Shown here: positions 44,987 to 53,462 of the stretch, piece by piece
Layout of the letters: the number at the start of each line of letters is the position of its first letter
Numbering within the stretch: position 1 is the stretch's first letter
Assembly (NCBI RefSeq): GCF_027158005.1
Contig: NZ_JAPVLQ010000004.1
Coordinates: 344,723 to 408,722 of the forward strand
DNA length: 64,000 bases
Direction: 5' to 3'
From: Rhodococcus sp. H36-A4
GTDB taxonomy: Bacteria; Actinomycetota; Actinomycetes; Mycobacteriales; Mycobacteriaceae
Program-made: the position numbers and the translations under genes
The notes under the pieces: generated by a model
Told to the model about the DNA's origin: nothing
Databases searched by the model: none
The model's input: only the letters and a program-made list of their open reading frames with translations

Positions 44987-45042
44987 GCAGAGGATCCTGG
45001 TGGACTCTAATTCCTCGATCAGTCCCGTCGTATATGTGTCGA

Positions 45043-45120
45043 CTACCTGGTCAGAAACCAAGCGATCACAACGAGAACGAGTAAAGCGAACAGGGCTAGC
45101 GAGACCCTCGACCGTGGCAT
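45043..45120 (-). CDS. 25-residue single-pass membrane microprotein
   Basis: A tiny gene coupled to the one before it: its ATG at 45120 shares the final base of the upstream TGA (TGATG). The product is a short basic head (MPRSRVSLA) and one hydrophobic helix (LFALLVLVVIAWFLTR). It is too short for normal gene calling. The tight coupling and the clean membrane-helix composition support it as real. It may be a partner of the small membrane protein encoded just upstream. Confidence 0.5.
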   Translation of the reverse strand: MPRSRVSLALFALLVLVVIAWFLTR

Positions 45121-45359
45121 CAGTGGCCTTCCGTTTTCGACGTTTCTTGAAATGGGGCTTCCAGCTCGGCCTGAGAGTGAGCATCTCGACCCAGCACTCG
45201 CAGCAGTGCTGCAAGAACTCGGTCGAACAGAACCGCGAACCCGAATGCAATGGGTACGACCACCAGCATCACTACGAGCGACTGTGGAATGAACGGGAGA
45301 GCGATGATCCACAGTTCGATCCCGTCCCACCAGGTCGCTATTGCATCCACGCCCCTCAC
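45120..45359 (-). CDS. Small two-helix membrane protein (Rv2401A position)
   Basis: A 79-residue protein if it starts at GTG 45359 (MRGVDAIATWWDG). GTG 45350 and an ATG at 45431 are other options, but the last would overlap the divergent GH15 start. It has a helix near residues 14-45 (ELWIIALPFIPQSLVVMLVVVPIAF, split by Pro) and a charged tail (LGRDAHSQAELEAPFQ). The same position in mycobacteria holds a small membrane protein, Rv2401A. No function is known. It is upstream of the sulfate transporter and on the same strand. Confidence 0.6.
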   Translation of the reverse strand: MRGVDAIATWWDGIELWIIALPFIPQSLVVMLVVVPIAFGFAVLFDRVLAALLRVLGRDAHSQAELEAPFQETSKTEGH

Positions 45360-45429
45360 TCTATCGGTCCGCCACGCCGAGAAAGCTCGGCGGTGGACGA
45401 CGGGCACCCACACCGATGATGATTGGATC

Positions 45430-47472
45430 ATGACGGCATTCGAGAACGAGTCGACAGTAGTTCCCGTAACCGACGACACTGTCCTGGCAGCGGGGGTACC
45501 CGACGCCGACGGGCACCACTCTCAAGGTGCTCTGTCCAGTACGGATGCCCCGGTCTCCAGCCTCACCTCCTATCGAAGCGCATTCCCTCCGATCGACGAT
45601 TATGCGTTTCTGTCCGATTGCGAGACGACCTGTCTCATGGCCAGGAACGGTTCGGTGGAGTGGATGTGTATCCCACGCCCCGATTCCCCGAGCGTGTTCG
45701 GTGCGGTACTGGACCGTAGCGCCGGCCACTTTCGGGTCGGCCCGTACGGCCAGTCGGTTCCAGCTGCCCGACGCTATCTGCCCGGCGGCTTGATCGTCGA
45801 GACGACGTGGCAGACCGAGACCGGTTGGCTCGTCGTCCGCGATGCGTTGGTGATGGGTCCGTGGCACAACACCGATCAGCGTTCCCGGTCACACAAGCGG
45901 GCACCGACCGATTGGGATGCCGAGCACATCCTTCTCCGCACGGTCAAATGTGTCAGCGGCACCGTCGAATTGGAGATGAGTTGCGAGCCTGCATTCGACT
46001 ACCACCGTGCTCCCGCGCAGTGGGAGTACACCGGCAAGGTCTACGAGCAAGCAACAGCTACATGCGAGGCCAGTACTGACGGAGACCAGCCGACGCTGAC
46101 CCTGACAACCAACCTTCGTATCGGCATCGAGGGCCGAGAAGCTCGTGCTCGTACCCGCATGGCAGAGGGTGACAACATATTCGTGGCGCTCTCATGGTCC
46201 GATCTCGCCGCACCTGCAACATTCGAAGAAGCCTCCGAGAAAATGTGGCGTACCGCCGAATGTTGGCGTCAGTGGATCACCATCGGACGGTTCCCCGACC
46301 ATCCGTGGCGCGGCTACCTGCAACGCAGTGCGCTCACTCTCAAGGGTCTCACCTACGCACCCACCGGCGCCCTGTTGGCCGCGTCGACGACATCTTTGCC
46401 GGAAACACCCGGTGGAGAACGTAATTGGGACTATCGGTACACCTGGGTACGCGACTCGACCTTCGCTCTGTGGGGCCTATACACGCTCGGTCTCGACCGC
46501 GAAGCCAACGATTTCTTCTCGTTCATGGCCGATGTGTCCAGGGCAGAGAACGGCGATGCCAACCCACTCCAGGTGATGTACGGCGTCGGCGGTGAGAAGA
46601 CTCTCGAAGAGAGCGAGCTGCTCCACCTGTCCGGTTACGACGGCGCGCGACCGGTCCGCATCGGAAACGGCGCGTACAACCAGGAGCAGCACGATATCTG
46701 GGGGACGATGCTCGACTCGGTGTACCTCCATGTGAAGTCACGCGAACATGTACCGGAGTTCTTGTGGCCGCTACTCAAGCGACAGGTCGAAGAAGCGATC
46801 GCGAACTGGCGCAAACCCGACCGCGGAATCTGGGAAGTGCGAGGCGAACCGCAGCATTTCACCTCGTCCAAAATGATGTGCTGGGTAGCACTCGACCGCG
46901 GCTCGAAGCTTGCCGAAATTCACGGCGAGAGCGGCTATGCCGACCAATGGAACGATATTGCCGACGAGATCAAGGCCGATATCCTCGAGCATGGCGTGGA
47001 CTCTCGCGGGGTGCTGACTCAGCGATACGGACACTCTTCTCTGGACGCGTCATTGCTGCTGGCGCCGTTGCTCAGATTCCTCCCACCCGACGACGAACGC
47101 ATCAAGGCGACAGTGTTGGCCATTGCCGACGAACTCACCGAGGACGGGTTGGTGCTCAGGTATCGCGTCGACACGACCGATGACGGTCTGGCGGGCGAAG
47201 AAGGAACCTTCACCATTTGTTCTTTCTGGCTGGTGTCGGCGCTCGTGGAAATCGGCCACCTACAACGTGCCAAGCATCTGTGCCAACGTTTGCTGGGATA
47301 CGCGAGTCCGTTGAAGCTCTACGCCGAAGAACTCGATGCGAAGACCGGTCGGCACCTCGGCAACTTCCCGCAAGCATTCACTCACCTAGCGCTCATCAAT
47401 GCCGTTGTCCACGTCATTCGAGCGGAGGAAGCTCAGGCCAGCGGACACTTCAAGCCCGCGCACGCCCACTGA
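45430..47472 (+). CDS. Glycoside hydrolase family 15, trehalase-like
   Basis: A 680-residue GH15 enzyme, orthologous in position to mycobacterial Rv2402. The N-terminal beta-sandwich begins FPPIDDYAFLSDCETTCLMA, and the (alpha/alpha)6 barrel carries GGERNWDYRYTWVRDSTFAL. Later blocks are YNQEQHDIWGTMLDSVYL and GTFTICSFWLVSALVE, typical of GH15 trehalases and glucoamylases of actinobacteria. The start is ATG 45430 (MTAFENEST), the open frame to 45250 being antisense to the small membrane protein. The likely substrate is trehalose or another alpha-glucan; no secretion signal, so cytosolic. Confidence 0.87.
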   Translation: MTAFENESTVVPVTDDTVLAAGVPDADGHHSQGALSSTDAPVSSLTSYRSAFPPIDDYAFLSDCETTCLMARNGSVEWMCIPRPDSPSVFGAVLDRSAGHFRVGPYGQSVPAARRYLPGGLIVETTWQTETGWLVVRDALVMGPWHNTDQRSRSHKRAPTDWDAEHILLRTVKCVSGTVELEMSCEPAFDYHRAPAQWEYTGKVYEQATATCEASTDGDQPTLTLTTNLRIGIEGREARARTRMAEGDNIFVALSWSDLAAPATFEEASEKMWRTAECWRQWITIGRFPDHPWRGYLQRSALTLKGLTYAPTGALLAASTTSLPETPGGERNWDYRYTWVRDSTFALWGLYTLGLDREANDFFSFMADVSRAENGDANPLQVMYGVGGEKTLEESELLHLSGYDGARPVRIGNGAYNQEQHDIWGTMLDSVYLHVKSREHVPEFLWPLLKRQVEEAIANWRKPDRGIWEVRGEPQHFTSSKMMCWVALDRGSKLAEIHGESGYADQWNDIADEIKADILEHGVDSRGVLTQRYGHSSLDASLLLAPLLRFLPPDDERIKATVLAIADELTEDGLVLRYRVDTTDDGLAGEEGTFTICSFWLVSALVEIGHLQRAKHLCQRLLGYASPLKLYAEELDAKTGRHLGNFPQAFTHLALINAVVHVIRAEEAQASGHFKPAHAH

Positions 47473-47506
47473 GTTCCCTCAATACCGGCCACTCGACGCC
47501 GGACCA

Positions 47507-48520
47507 TCAACGCTGTAGCTGCTGCGCCCATTCGGCCAGCAGCTCGGCAGCGGGGACCGCCCTGGCTCTGAGGTGGCCCGTGCCTGCCCACATCGACAGC
47601 CCCGACGGATCTCCCGCAGCGGCAGCCTTGGCCCGCATGGGGCCTGTGAGGTAGTGCACGTCCGGGTAGGCCAGCGGTGCCACGTCGGAGTTCTCCGAGA
47701 TGAACTCGTTGACGAGCCCACGTGCTGGACGGCCGGAAAACGCGCGGGTCACCGCGGTGCCGGACGCCTTCCTCAGCTGCTCTCGGTGGACCGCCCTGGT
47801 ACCGGCCTCCGGGGTGTCGAGAAAGGCTGTGCCCAGCTGCGCAGCGTGCGCCAATCCTGACGACACCAGCGGTGCGATGTCGTGTCCGTCCATCAATCCG
47901 CCCGCAGCAATACGTGGAAGAATCGACGCCACCCGCACGGCCTCGAGTACGCCGGTCAACGGAATATTCGGGGCCGAACCATCGAAACTTCCTCGATGGC
48001 CGCCGCTTTCGGGGCCTTGCACCACGAGTGCGTCCACCCCGTTGGCTTGCGCCTCCTGCGCCTCCGACCCGCTCGTCACGGTGCACCAGACCTCAGTGCC
48101 TACTTCGTGCAGCGCAGCGACCTCCGCAGCACTGAACGTGCCGAACGTGCTCGTCACGAGGGGAACCGGGTGCTCGACGAGCCAGCTGAATTTGTCGGCA
48201 TAGTAGTCGTCGCGGCGCGGCAACTCCCCCGGTTCGACGTCGAACCGCGCGAACCATGACTCGAGATGCCGCGCATACGCAGCGACATCGGCGCCTGTCG
48301 GGTCGTCTGGGATGAACAAGTTGACGCCGAAAACGATGCCTCGCATCGAATCTACCTGCGCGGCAAGCTTATCGACGTCGAGTAGGGCACCGCCCAGCAT
48401 TCCCAGTCCACCCGCGTTCGACACCGCTGACGCGAGTTCCACGGTCGAGGGCCCACCGGCCATCGGCGCACTGATCACCGGGACACGAAGCCCGTCGAGG
48501 ATGACCGTGGAGCGAATCAC
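47507..48520 (-). CDS. Nitronate monooxygenase-like flavoprotein
   Basis: A 337-residue FMN enzyme of the 2-nitropropane dioxygenase family. The N-terminus has [28 protein letters not shown] and the FMN-binding loop is [13 protein letters not shown]. The block [30 protein letters not shown] is the phosphate-binding part of the barrel. It probably oxidises nitronates such as propionate-3-nitronate; many relatives have other roles. GTG 48520 overlaps the lepA stop by 4 bases, so it is expressed behind lepA. Confidence 0.87.
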   Translation of the reverse strand: MIRSTVILDGLRVPVISAPMAGGPSTVELASAVSNAGGLGMLGGALLDVDKLAAQVDSMRGIVFGVNLFIPDDPTGADVAAYARHLESWFARFDVEPGELPRRDDYYADKFSWLVEHPVPLVTSTFGTFSAAEVAALHEVGTEVWCTVTSGSEAQEAQANGVDALVVQGPESGGHRGSFDGSAPNIPLTGVLEAVRVASILPRIAAGGLMDGHDIAPLVSSGLAHAAQLGTAFLDTPEAGTRAVHREQLRKASGTAVTRAFSGRPARGLVNEFISENSDVAPLAYPDVHYLTGPMRAKAAAAGDPSGLSMWAGTGHLRARAVPAAELLAEWAQQLQR

Positions 48521-50358
48521 TTCTTCGGCTTGTCCGTCGACGACTCCGAAGACAATGCGGCAACGAAGGCTTCTTGCGGAACCTCGACCCGACCGATCGT
48601 TTTCATCCGCTTCTTGCCCTCTTTCTGCTTCTCCAGGAGTTTGCGCTTACGGCTGATGTCACCGCCGTAGCATTTAGCGAGCACGTCCTTACGGATCGCG
48701 CGGATGTTCTCGCGAGCGATAATCCGGGACCCGATAGCAGCCTGAATGGGCACCTCGAACTGCTGGCGCGGAATCAACTCTTTGAGCTTGGTGGTCATCT
48801 TGTTTCCGTACGCGGCCGCGGCATCCTTGTGCACGATCGCCGAGAAGGCGTCGACTGCCTCGCCCTGAAGGAGGATGTCCACCTTGACCAGAGCTGCGCT
48901 CTGCTCGCCGATCTCCTCGTAGTCGAGGCTCGCGTAGCCACGGGTACGCGACTTCAAGATGTCGAAGAAGTCGAAGATGATTTCGGCCATGGGAATCGTG
49001 TAGCGCAGTTCGACACGCGTCTCCGACAGATAGTCCATACCTCCCAGCTCGCCGCGCCTGCCCTGGCAGAGCTCCATGATCGAACCGATGAACTCGCTCG
49101 GGGTGATGATGGTGCACTTCACCATCGGCTCGAAGACGTCGCGCACCTTGCCCTCGGGCCAGTACGACGGATTCACCACCACATGTTCGGCGTTGTCTTC
49201 CATCTCGACGCGATACACCACGTTCGGGGAGGTGGAAATCAAATCGAGGTTGAATTCGCGTTCTAGGCGCTCACGGGTGATCTCCATGTGCAGCAACCCG
49301 AGGAAGCCGCAGCGGAAACCGAATCCGAGCGCGACCGACGTCTCGGGCTCGTAGGTGAGTGCAGCGTCGTTGAGTTGCAACTTTTCGAGTGCGTCACGCA
49401 GGTCCGGGTAGTCGGAACCGTCGAGTGGGTACAGGCCGGAGTACACCATCGGGCGGGGTTCGCGATAACCGGTGAGGGGTTCCGTCGCGCCCTTGCGCGC
49501 CGTGGTGACGGTATCGCCGACCTTCGACTGTCGAACGTCTTTGACGCCGGTGATCAGGTACCCGACCTCGCCGACGCCGAGACCCTTGGTCGCTTTCGGG
49601 TCGGGTGAGACGATCCCGACTTCGAGAAGTTCGTGAGTCGAGCCGGTCGACATCATCGTGACCTTCTCGCGGGGATTGAGAGCCCCGTCGACCACTCGGA
49701 CATAGGTGACGACGCCACGATAGGTGTCGTACACGGAGTCGAAGATCATTGCCCGCGCCGGCCCGTCCGGATTCCCGACTGGCGCGGGAACAAGCTTGAC
49801 GACCTCGTTCAGCAATTCCTCGACGCCGACACCCGTCTTGCCAGACACGCGAAGTACGTCTTCCGCTTCGCAACCGATGATGTGCGCGATCTCGGCGGCA
49901 TAGCGGTCGGGGTCCGCTGCGGGAAGATCGATCTTGTTCAGGACCGGAATGATCGTCAGCTCTTTTTCGAGCGCAAGATACAGGTTCGCGAGCGTCTGAG
50001 CTTCGATCCCCTGCGCGGCGTCGACCAGCAACACTGCCCCCTCACAGGCCTCGAGCGCACGAGAGACTTCGTAGGTGAAGTCGACGTGGCCGGGTGTGTC
50101 GATGAGGTGGAGTACGAACTCCTCGCCGTCGACCAACCACGGAAGGCGAACGTTCTGCGCCTTGATCGTGATGCCGCGTTCACGCTCGATGTCCATACGA
50201 TCGAGGTATTGAGCCCGCATCGATCGGTCATCGACGACGCCCGTGAGCTGCAACATCCGATCTGCCAGCGTCGACTTGCCATGGTCGATGTGGGCGATGA
50301 TGCAGAAGTTCCTGATCCTGGACGGATCGGTGAACGTCGTGTCGGCGAAGCTGGGCAC
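48517..50358 (-). CDS. lepA: Elongation factor 4 (LepA)
   Basis: A 613-residue ribosomal GTPase that acts on stalled or mis-translocated ribosomes. G1 is [10 protein letters not shown]3 is [10 protein letters not shown] and G4 is [10 protein letters not shown]. Domains II, III and V follow as in EF-G without domain IV, and the C-terminal LepA domain contains [22 protein letters not shown]. Full length for the family. The nitronate monooxygenase gene is coupled downstream. Upstream it is divergent from the MazF-like gene. Confidence 0.97.
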   Translation of the reverse strand: MPSFADTTFTDPSRIRNFCIIAHIDHGKSTLADRMLQLTGVVDDRSMRAQYLDRMDIERERGITIKAQNVRLPWLVDGEEFVLHLIDTPGHVDFTYEVSRALEACEGAVLLVDAAQGIEAQTLANLYLALEKELTIIPVLNKIDLPAADPDRYAAEIAHIIGCEAEDVLRVSGKTGVGVEELLNEVVKLVPAPVGNPDGPARAMIFDSVYDTYRGVVTYVRVVDGALNPREKVTMMSTGSTHELLEVGIVSPDPKATKGLGVGEVGYLITGVKDVRQSKVGDTVTTARKGATEPLTGYREPRPMVYSGLYPLDGSDYPDLRDALEKLQLNDAALTYEPETSVALGFGFRCGFLGLLHMEITRERLEREFNLDLISTSPNVVYRVEMEDNAEHVVVNPSYWPEGKVRDVFEPMVKCTIITPSEFIGSIMELCQGRRGELGGMDYLSETRVELRYTIPMAEIIFDFFDILKSRTRGYASLDYEEIGEQSAALVKVDILLQGEAVDAFSAIVHKDAAAAYGNKMTTKLKELIPRQQFEVPIQAAIGSRIIARENIRAIRKDVLAKCYGGDISRKRKLLEKQKEGKKRMKTIGRVEVPQEAFVAALSSESSTDKPKK

Positions 50359-50458
50359 TTACGATCCTTTGGCCGGGGAGAAGAGCGAACGGACAGACCC
50401 CATCTTCCCACGTCTCGCGCTCGAAGACTTCCCCGGCTGGCCGTTCGCGCGGAATGAC

Positions 50459-50464
50459 TAGACT
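50459..50464 (+). promoter_or_regulatory. -10 box of a probable leaderless MazF-like transcript
   Basis: TAGACT is followed by 8 bases and then the ATG at 50473, with no Shine-Dalgarno. It suggests a leaderless message. Confidence 0.45.
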
Positions 50465-50472
50465 GTCGTCGC

Positions 50473-51036
50473 ATGGCTGGGAACTGGAGCAAGTTCGGTA
50501 AGGAATTGAGCAGGATCGCGCGGCGCGAGGGCCCGAGATTGTTCCGTCAACTTCAGAGTTCGGGCGCCCTCCAGAAGGGCATCGATGCCCTGGCGAGTAA
50601 AACCTCCTCCGGCCCGACCGTCGATCCAGGGCGTCCGGTTGCCTCGCACACGGTCCCGACCGCACATCGCGCACGACGGGTCGAATACTCCCCCGATCTC
50701 GATGGGAAAGCCGATCCCGGTGAAATCGTGTGGACCTGGGTCACCTACGAAGAAGACGTGAATCAGGGCAAGGACAGGCCCGTCCTCGTGGTCGGACGCG
50801 ATGGCGACGTCCTGCTCGGTTTGATGCTGTCGAGTCAGAGCAAGCGCGATGGTGAACGAGACTGGGTCGCCATCGGCTCGGGCTCCTGGGACAGCGAGGG
50901 ACGGCCTAGTTGGATTCGACTCGATCGGGTCCTCGACGTCCCCGAATCAGGGGTTCGACGCGAAGGTGCGGTACTGCACAAGTCGAAGTTCGACATCGTG
51001 GCGTCACGTTTGCGCACAGACTTCAGCTGGACCTGA
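50473..51036 (+). CDS. PemK/MazF-like protein without visible antitoxin
   Basis: A 187-residue protein. An N-terminal basic helix region of 70 residues (FGKELSRIARREGPRLFRQ) precedes a MazF/PemK barrel. The barrel begins PGEIVWTWVTYEEDVNQGKDRPVLVVGR, the place where MazF proteins have P-G-E/D-I-V. Then come VLLGLMLSSQS and WIRLDRVLDV. The same position next to lepA in mycobacteria holds Rv2405. No antitoxin gene is adjacent on either side, so it is probably not a classic toxin pair. RNA cleavage is possible but unproven; the conserved site suggests a housekeeping role. Confidence 0.75.
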   Translation: MAGNWSKFGKELSRIARREGPRLFRQLQSSGALQKGIDALASKTSSGPTVDPGRPVASHTVPTAHRARRVEYSPDLDGKADPGEIVWTWVTYEEDVNQGKDRPVLVVGRDGDVLLGLMLSSQSKRDGERDWVAIGSGSWDSEGRPSWIRLDRVLDVPESGVRREGAVLHKSKFDIVASRLRTDFSWT

Positions 51037-51037
51037 T

Positions 51038-51808
51038 TCAGGAGTCGAGACGGTTGTACCGGCCGAACACGCCGCGATAGATGAGGGCACCCAACGCTCC
51101 GCCTAGCAGCGGAAACACGACAAAGAGCCAGACCTGAGAAAGCGCACCGGGTTGCCACACCGCGACGGCGAGGCTTCGAGCGGGATTCACCGACGTGTTG
51201 TCGATCGGGATGGCAACCAGGTGGATGACGGTGAGTGTGAATCCGATCGATACCCCCGCCAGTGGCACGTCGGAGATCTGATCGGTCGACGCCAACACCA
51301 CGAAAACGAGCAGCGCGGTCAGCAGCACCTCGATGACGATCGCGGCGCCGATGCCGTAACCGTTCTCCAGCACACCCCCGAGCGGGCCCTTGATGGCAGA
51401 GGGGCTGTGCGCGCCCCAACCGTTTGCGCCGAGTCCGTCCACTTTTCGGTCGTACGACGGGAGACTGTTCGCGACCGCGAACAGCGTCGCGCCTGCGATG
51501 AGTCCGCCTATTACTTGAGAGAGGACGTAGAGCCCCGCTTTGGCGATCGACAACCGCCCCAGTAACAACTGCCCCATGGTGACGGCGGGATTGACGTGAC
51601 AACCGGAGATCGGGCCGATCGCGTAGACGAGAAACAGCAGTGTCAGACCGAAAGCGAGTGCAACGCCGAGGTTTCCGACTTTATCCCCCGCGAACACTGC
51701 CGTACCGACGGCGGTGAACACGAGCACGAAGGTGCCGATCGCCTCCGCGACATACTTTTTCGTGTCGGAAATTACTTCCGGTTCCGCATACTCCTGTGCT
51801 GTCGACAT
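51038..51808 (-). CDS. Aquaporin (MIP family)
   Basis: A 256-residue channel with six membrane segments. The two NPA loops are intact: GCHVNPAVT and SVNPARS. Selectivity residues of the aquaporin Z type are likely (HVNPA and R after NPA). A ribosome binding site (GAGGTGGGG) precedes ATG 51808 (MSTAQEYAEP), which is chosen over the longer open frame to 51979. It converges on the MazF-like gene with a 1-base gap. It passes water and maybe small neutral solutes; annotated glycerol channels differ at residues that I cannot resolve with certainty. Confidence 0.88.
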   Translation of the reverse strand: MSTAQEYAEPEVISDTKKYVAEAIGTFVLVFTAVGTAVFAGDKVGNLGVALAFGLTLLFLVYAIGPISGCHVNPAVTMGQLLLGRLSIAKAGLYVLSQVIGGLIAGATLFAVANSLPSYDRKVDGLGANGWGAHSPSAIKGPLGGVLENGYGIGAAIVIEVLLTALLVFVVLASTDQISDVPLAGVSIGFTLTVIHLVAIPIDNTSVNPARSLAVAVWQPGALSQVWLFVVFPLLGGALGALIYRGVFGRYNRLDS

Positions 51809-52120
51809 GTCCCCACCTCGCTGAGAAGGTATTCCCGGCCTCATTCTGTCGAGCAGTAGGATACGCCACCGATGTGATCTACACCACACATTCGGCAGTG
51901 GACCCGTCGGCATCGACGTCCGATCAGCACTCCCGAGGGAGAGATTCCCGGCCTCCACACTCGTGCATCCATACCGCAAGCGTTGCCGATTTCGGTTATG
52001 ACTGTCGGTGCTGGTATTCTCGATCTTCGGCGCTGGGCTTCACAGCTCGGCAGCATACTTCGGGCATTTCAGCATGGATCGCCCTGACCGGAATACCGAC
52101 GAAGACAGAAGGATTTACGC
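51809..52120. other. 312-bp divergent region, aquaporin and rpsT promoters
   Basis: No gene is seen. TATTCT at 52015-52020 (plus strand) could be the -10 of rpsT, giving a leader of about 94 bases that ends with AGAAGGA before the GTG start. The minus side carries the aquaporin promoter and leader. I do not see a riboswitch-like fold. Confidence 0.4.
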
Positions 52121-52381
52121 GTGGCAAACATCAAGTCCCAGAAGAAGCGGATTCTCACCAACGAGCGTCAGCGACTGCGCAACCAGTCGGTGAAGTCTTC
52201 GCTGCGGACGGTCATCCGTTCCTTCCGTGATGCCACTTCGACCGGCGACAAGGACAAGGCCTCGGCATTGCTCCTCACTGCAGCTCGCCAGCTCGACAAG
52301 GCAGCAAGCAAGGGCGTCATCCACAAGAACCAGGCAGCCAACAAGAAGTCGGCACTGGCTCTCGCGGTCAACAAGCTCTGA
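52121..52381 (+). CDS. rpsT: 30S ribosomal protein S20
   Basis: An 86-residue basic helical protein that binds 16S rRNA. It starts at GTG 52121 ([21 protein letters not shown]) after AGAAGGA. The family block [14 protein letters not shown] and the end [23 protein letters not shown] are diagnostic. It stands alone and is followed after 11 bases by a strong terminator. In the genome order it is next to holA, as in mycobacteria. Confidence 0.97.
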   Translation: MANIKSQKKRILTNERQRLRNQSVKSSLRTVIRSFRDATSTGDKDKASALLLTAARQLDKAASKGVIHKNQAANKKSALALAVNKL

Positions 52382-52392
52382 TCTTCACGTAA

Positions 52393-52430
52393 CAAAAGAA
52401 CCCGCTCGGATTGCCGAGCGGGTTCTTTTG
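52393..52430. terminator. Strong bidirectional terminator between rpsT and holA
   Basis: CAAAAGAACCCGCTCGG and CCGAGCGGGTTCTTTTG are perfect 17-bp complements with a 4-base loop (ATTG). The 3' arm ends in TTTT for rpsT and, on the other strand, in TTTT for holA. It serves both convergent genes. Confidence 0.92.
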
Positions 52431-52436
52431 CGTGAC

Positions 52437-53411
52437 CTACCTGCTGCTCAATTCCGCCACCACTGACACTGCACGCTCGACGGCGTAGTCGAAATCGGCG
52501 GCTTGCCCCTTCACGTCTGCATTCAGCTGAGCCACGATCTGCAAGGCTTCTGCGATCGTTCGACCGTTCCACGTGCGGGCCTGCCCCTGTGCCTTCTTGA
52601 TCTTCCAGGGCGGCATGCCCAGCTCTCCCGCCATCCGGAAGGGATCTCCGCGTCCTGCCGACCCCACCAGCGCAATGGTGCGTACCGCATCTGCCAACGC
52701 ATCGGCCAGAAGCACGTGCGGCACACCCCGGTGCTGCGCCCAGCGCAAGGCCTCCAACGCGCCGGGACGGTCCCCCGCTACTGCCTTGTCCGCGACGTCG
52801 AAGCCGGACACTTCTGCTTTGCCGGAGTAATACCGACGCACAGCGGCGACATCGACCTTGCCACCGGTGTCGGCAATCAACTGCGAACATGCAGCGGCTA
52901 GTTCGCGGAGTTCGGAACCGACCGACTCGACTATTGCGTCGACTACGTCACCACTGACCCGGACCTGTGCGGCGGTGAACTCGCGTTTGACGAAGTCCAC
53001 TCGCTCGGATGCCTTGGTCAGCTTCACGCACTCGTGGGTCACGGCCCCACTCTTCTGCAGCGATCCGACCAGAGCCTTTGCGCGCCCACCGCCGGAGTGC
53101 ATGACGATCAGCACTGCGCCGGCCGGCGGGTCTGCCGCCGCATCGACCACGATGGCCATTGCGTCCTTACCTGCTTCGGCCGCGGCCTCGAGCACTACTA
53201 CCCGATCCTCGGCGAAGAGCGAGGGGCTCAACAGTTCGGCCAATTCCGGGGCGCTGGCGTCACCGGCACGAAGCTTCGTCACCGGGAGATCTTCACCGGG
53301 TTGTTGAGTCGATCTGATCTGCCCGACGATCGACGCCACTGCGCGGTCCATCAGCAACTCCTCGTCGCCGAGGACGAGATGAAGGGCTGCAGGTGAGGTA
53401 TTCGCATTCAC
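52437..53411 (-). CDS. holA: DNA polymerase III delta subunit
   Basis: A 324-residue clamp-loader subunit that opens the beta clamp. The N-terminal part has [20 protein letters not shown] and the C-terminal domain has the expected delta fold ([27 protein letters not shown], then [24 protein letters not shown]). The length is right. It is the last gene of the comEA-comEC-holA run, 51 bases after comEC, as in M. tuberculosis (Rv2413c-Rv2415c). Confidence 0.9.
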   Translation of the reverse strand: MNANTSPAALHLVLGDEELLMDRAVASIVGQIRSTQQPGEDLPVTKLRAGDASAPELAELLSPSLFAEDRVVVLEAAAEAGKDAMAIVVDAAADPPAGAVLIVMHSGGGRAKALVGSLQKSGAVTHECVKLTKASERVDFVKREFTAAQVRVSGDVVDAIVESVGSELRELAAACSQLIADTGGKVDVAAVRRYYSGKAEVSGFDVADKAVAGDRPGALEALRWAQHRGVPHVLLADALADAVRTIALVGSAGRGDPFRMAGELGMPPWKIKKAQGQARTWNGRTIAEALQIVAQLNADVKGQAADFDYAVERAVSVVAELSSR

Positions 53412-53462
53412 ATGTGCGATCGTGCCATGCCGGTCCGACCTTTTCCGAACTCCATGCAGCTC

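Larger units (their letters stand above)
44642..45042 (-). other. 401-bp leader region of the sulfate transporter operon
   Basis: The region holds a promoter and a leader ORF described separately (44881-44986). Between the leader stop and sbp (239 bases) lies a second small minus-strand frame, GTG 44859 to TGA 44656, 67 codons with four Cys and many Arg. It ends in ATGA overlapping the alternative sbp start. Around the sbp start, GAAAGG and CCTTTTC are complementary and could hide the ribosome binding site. I see no other gene here. Confidence 0.5.
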
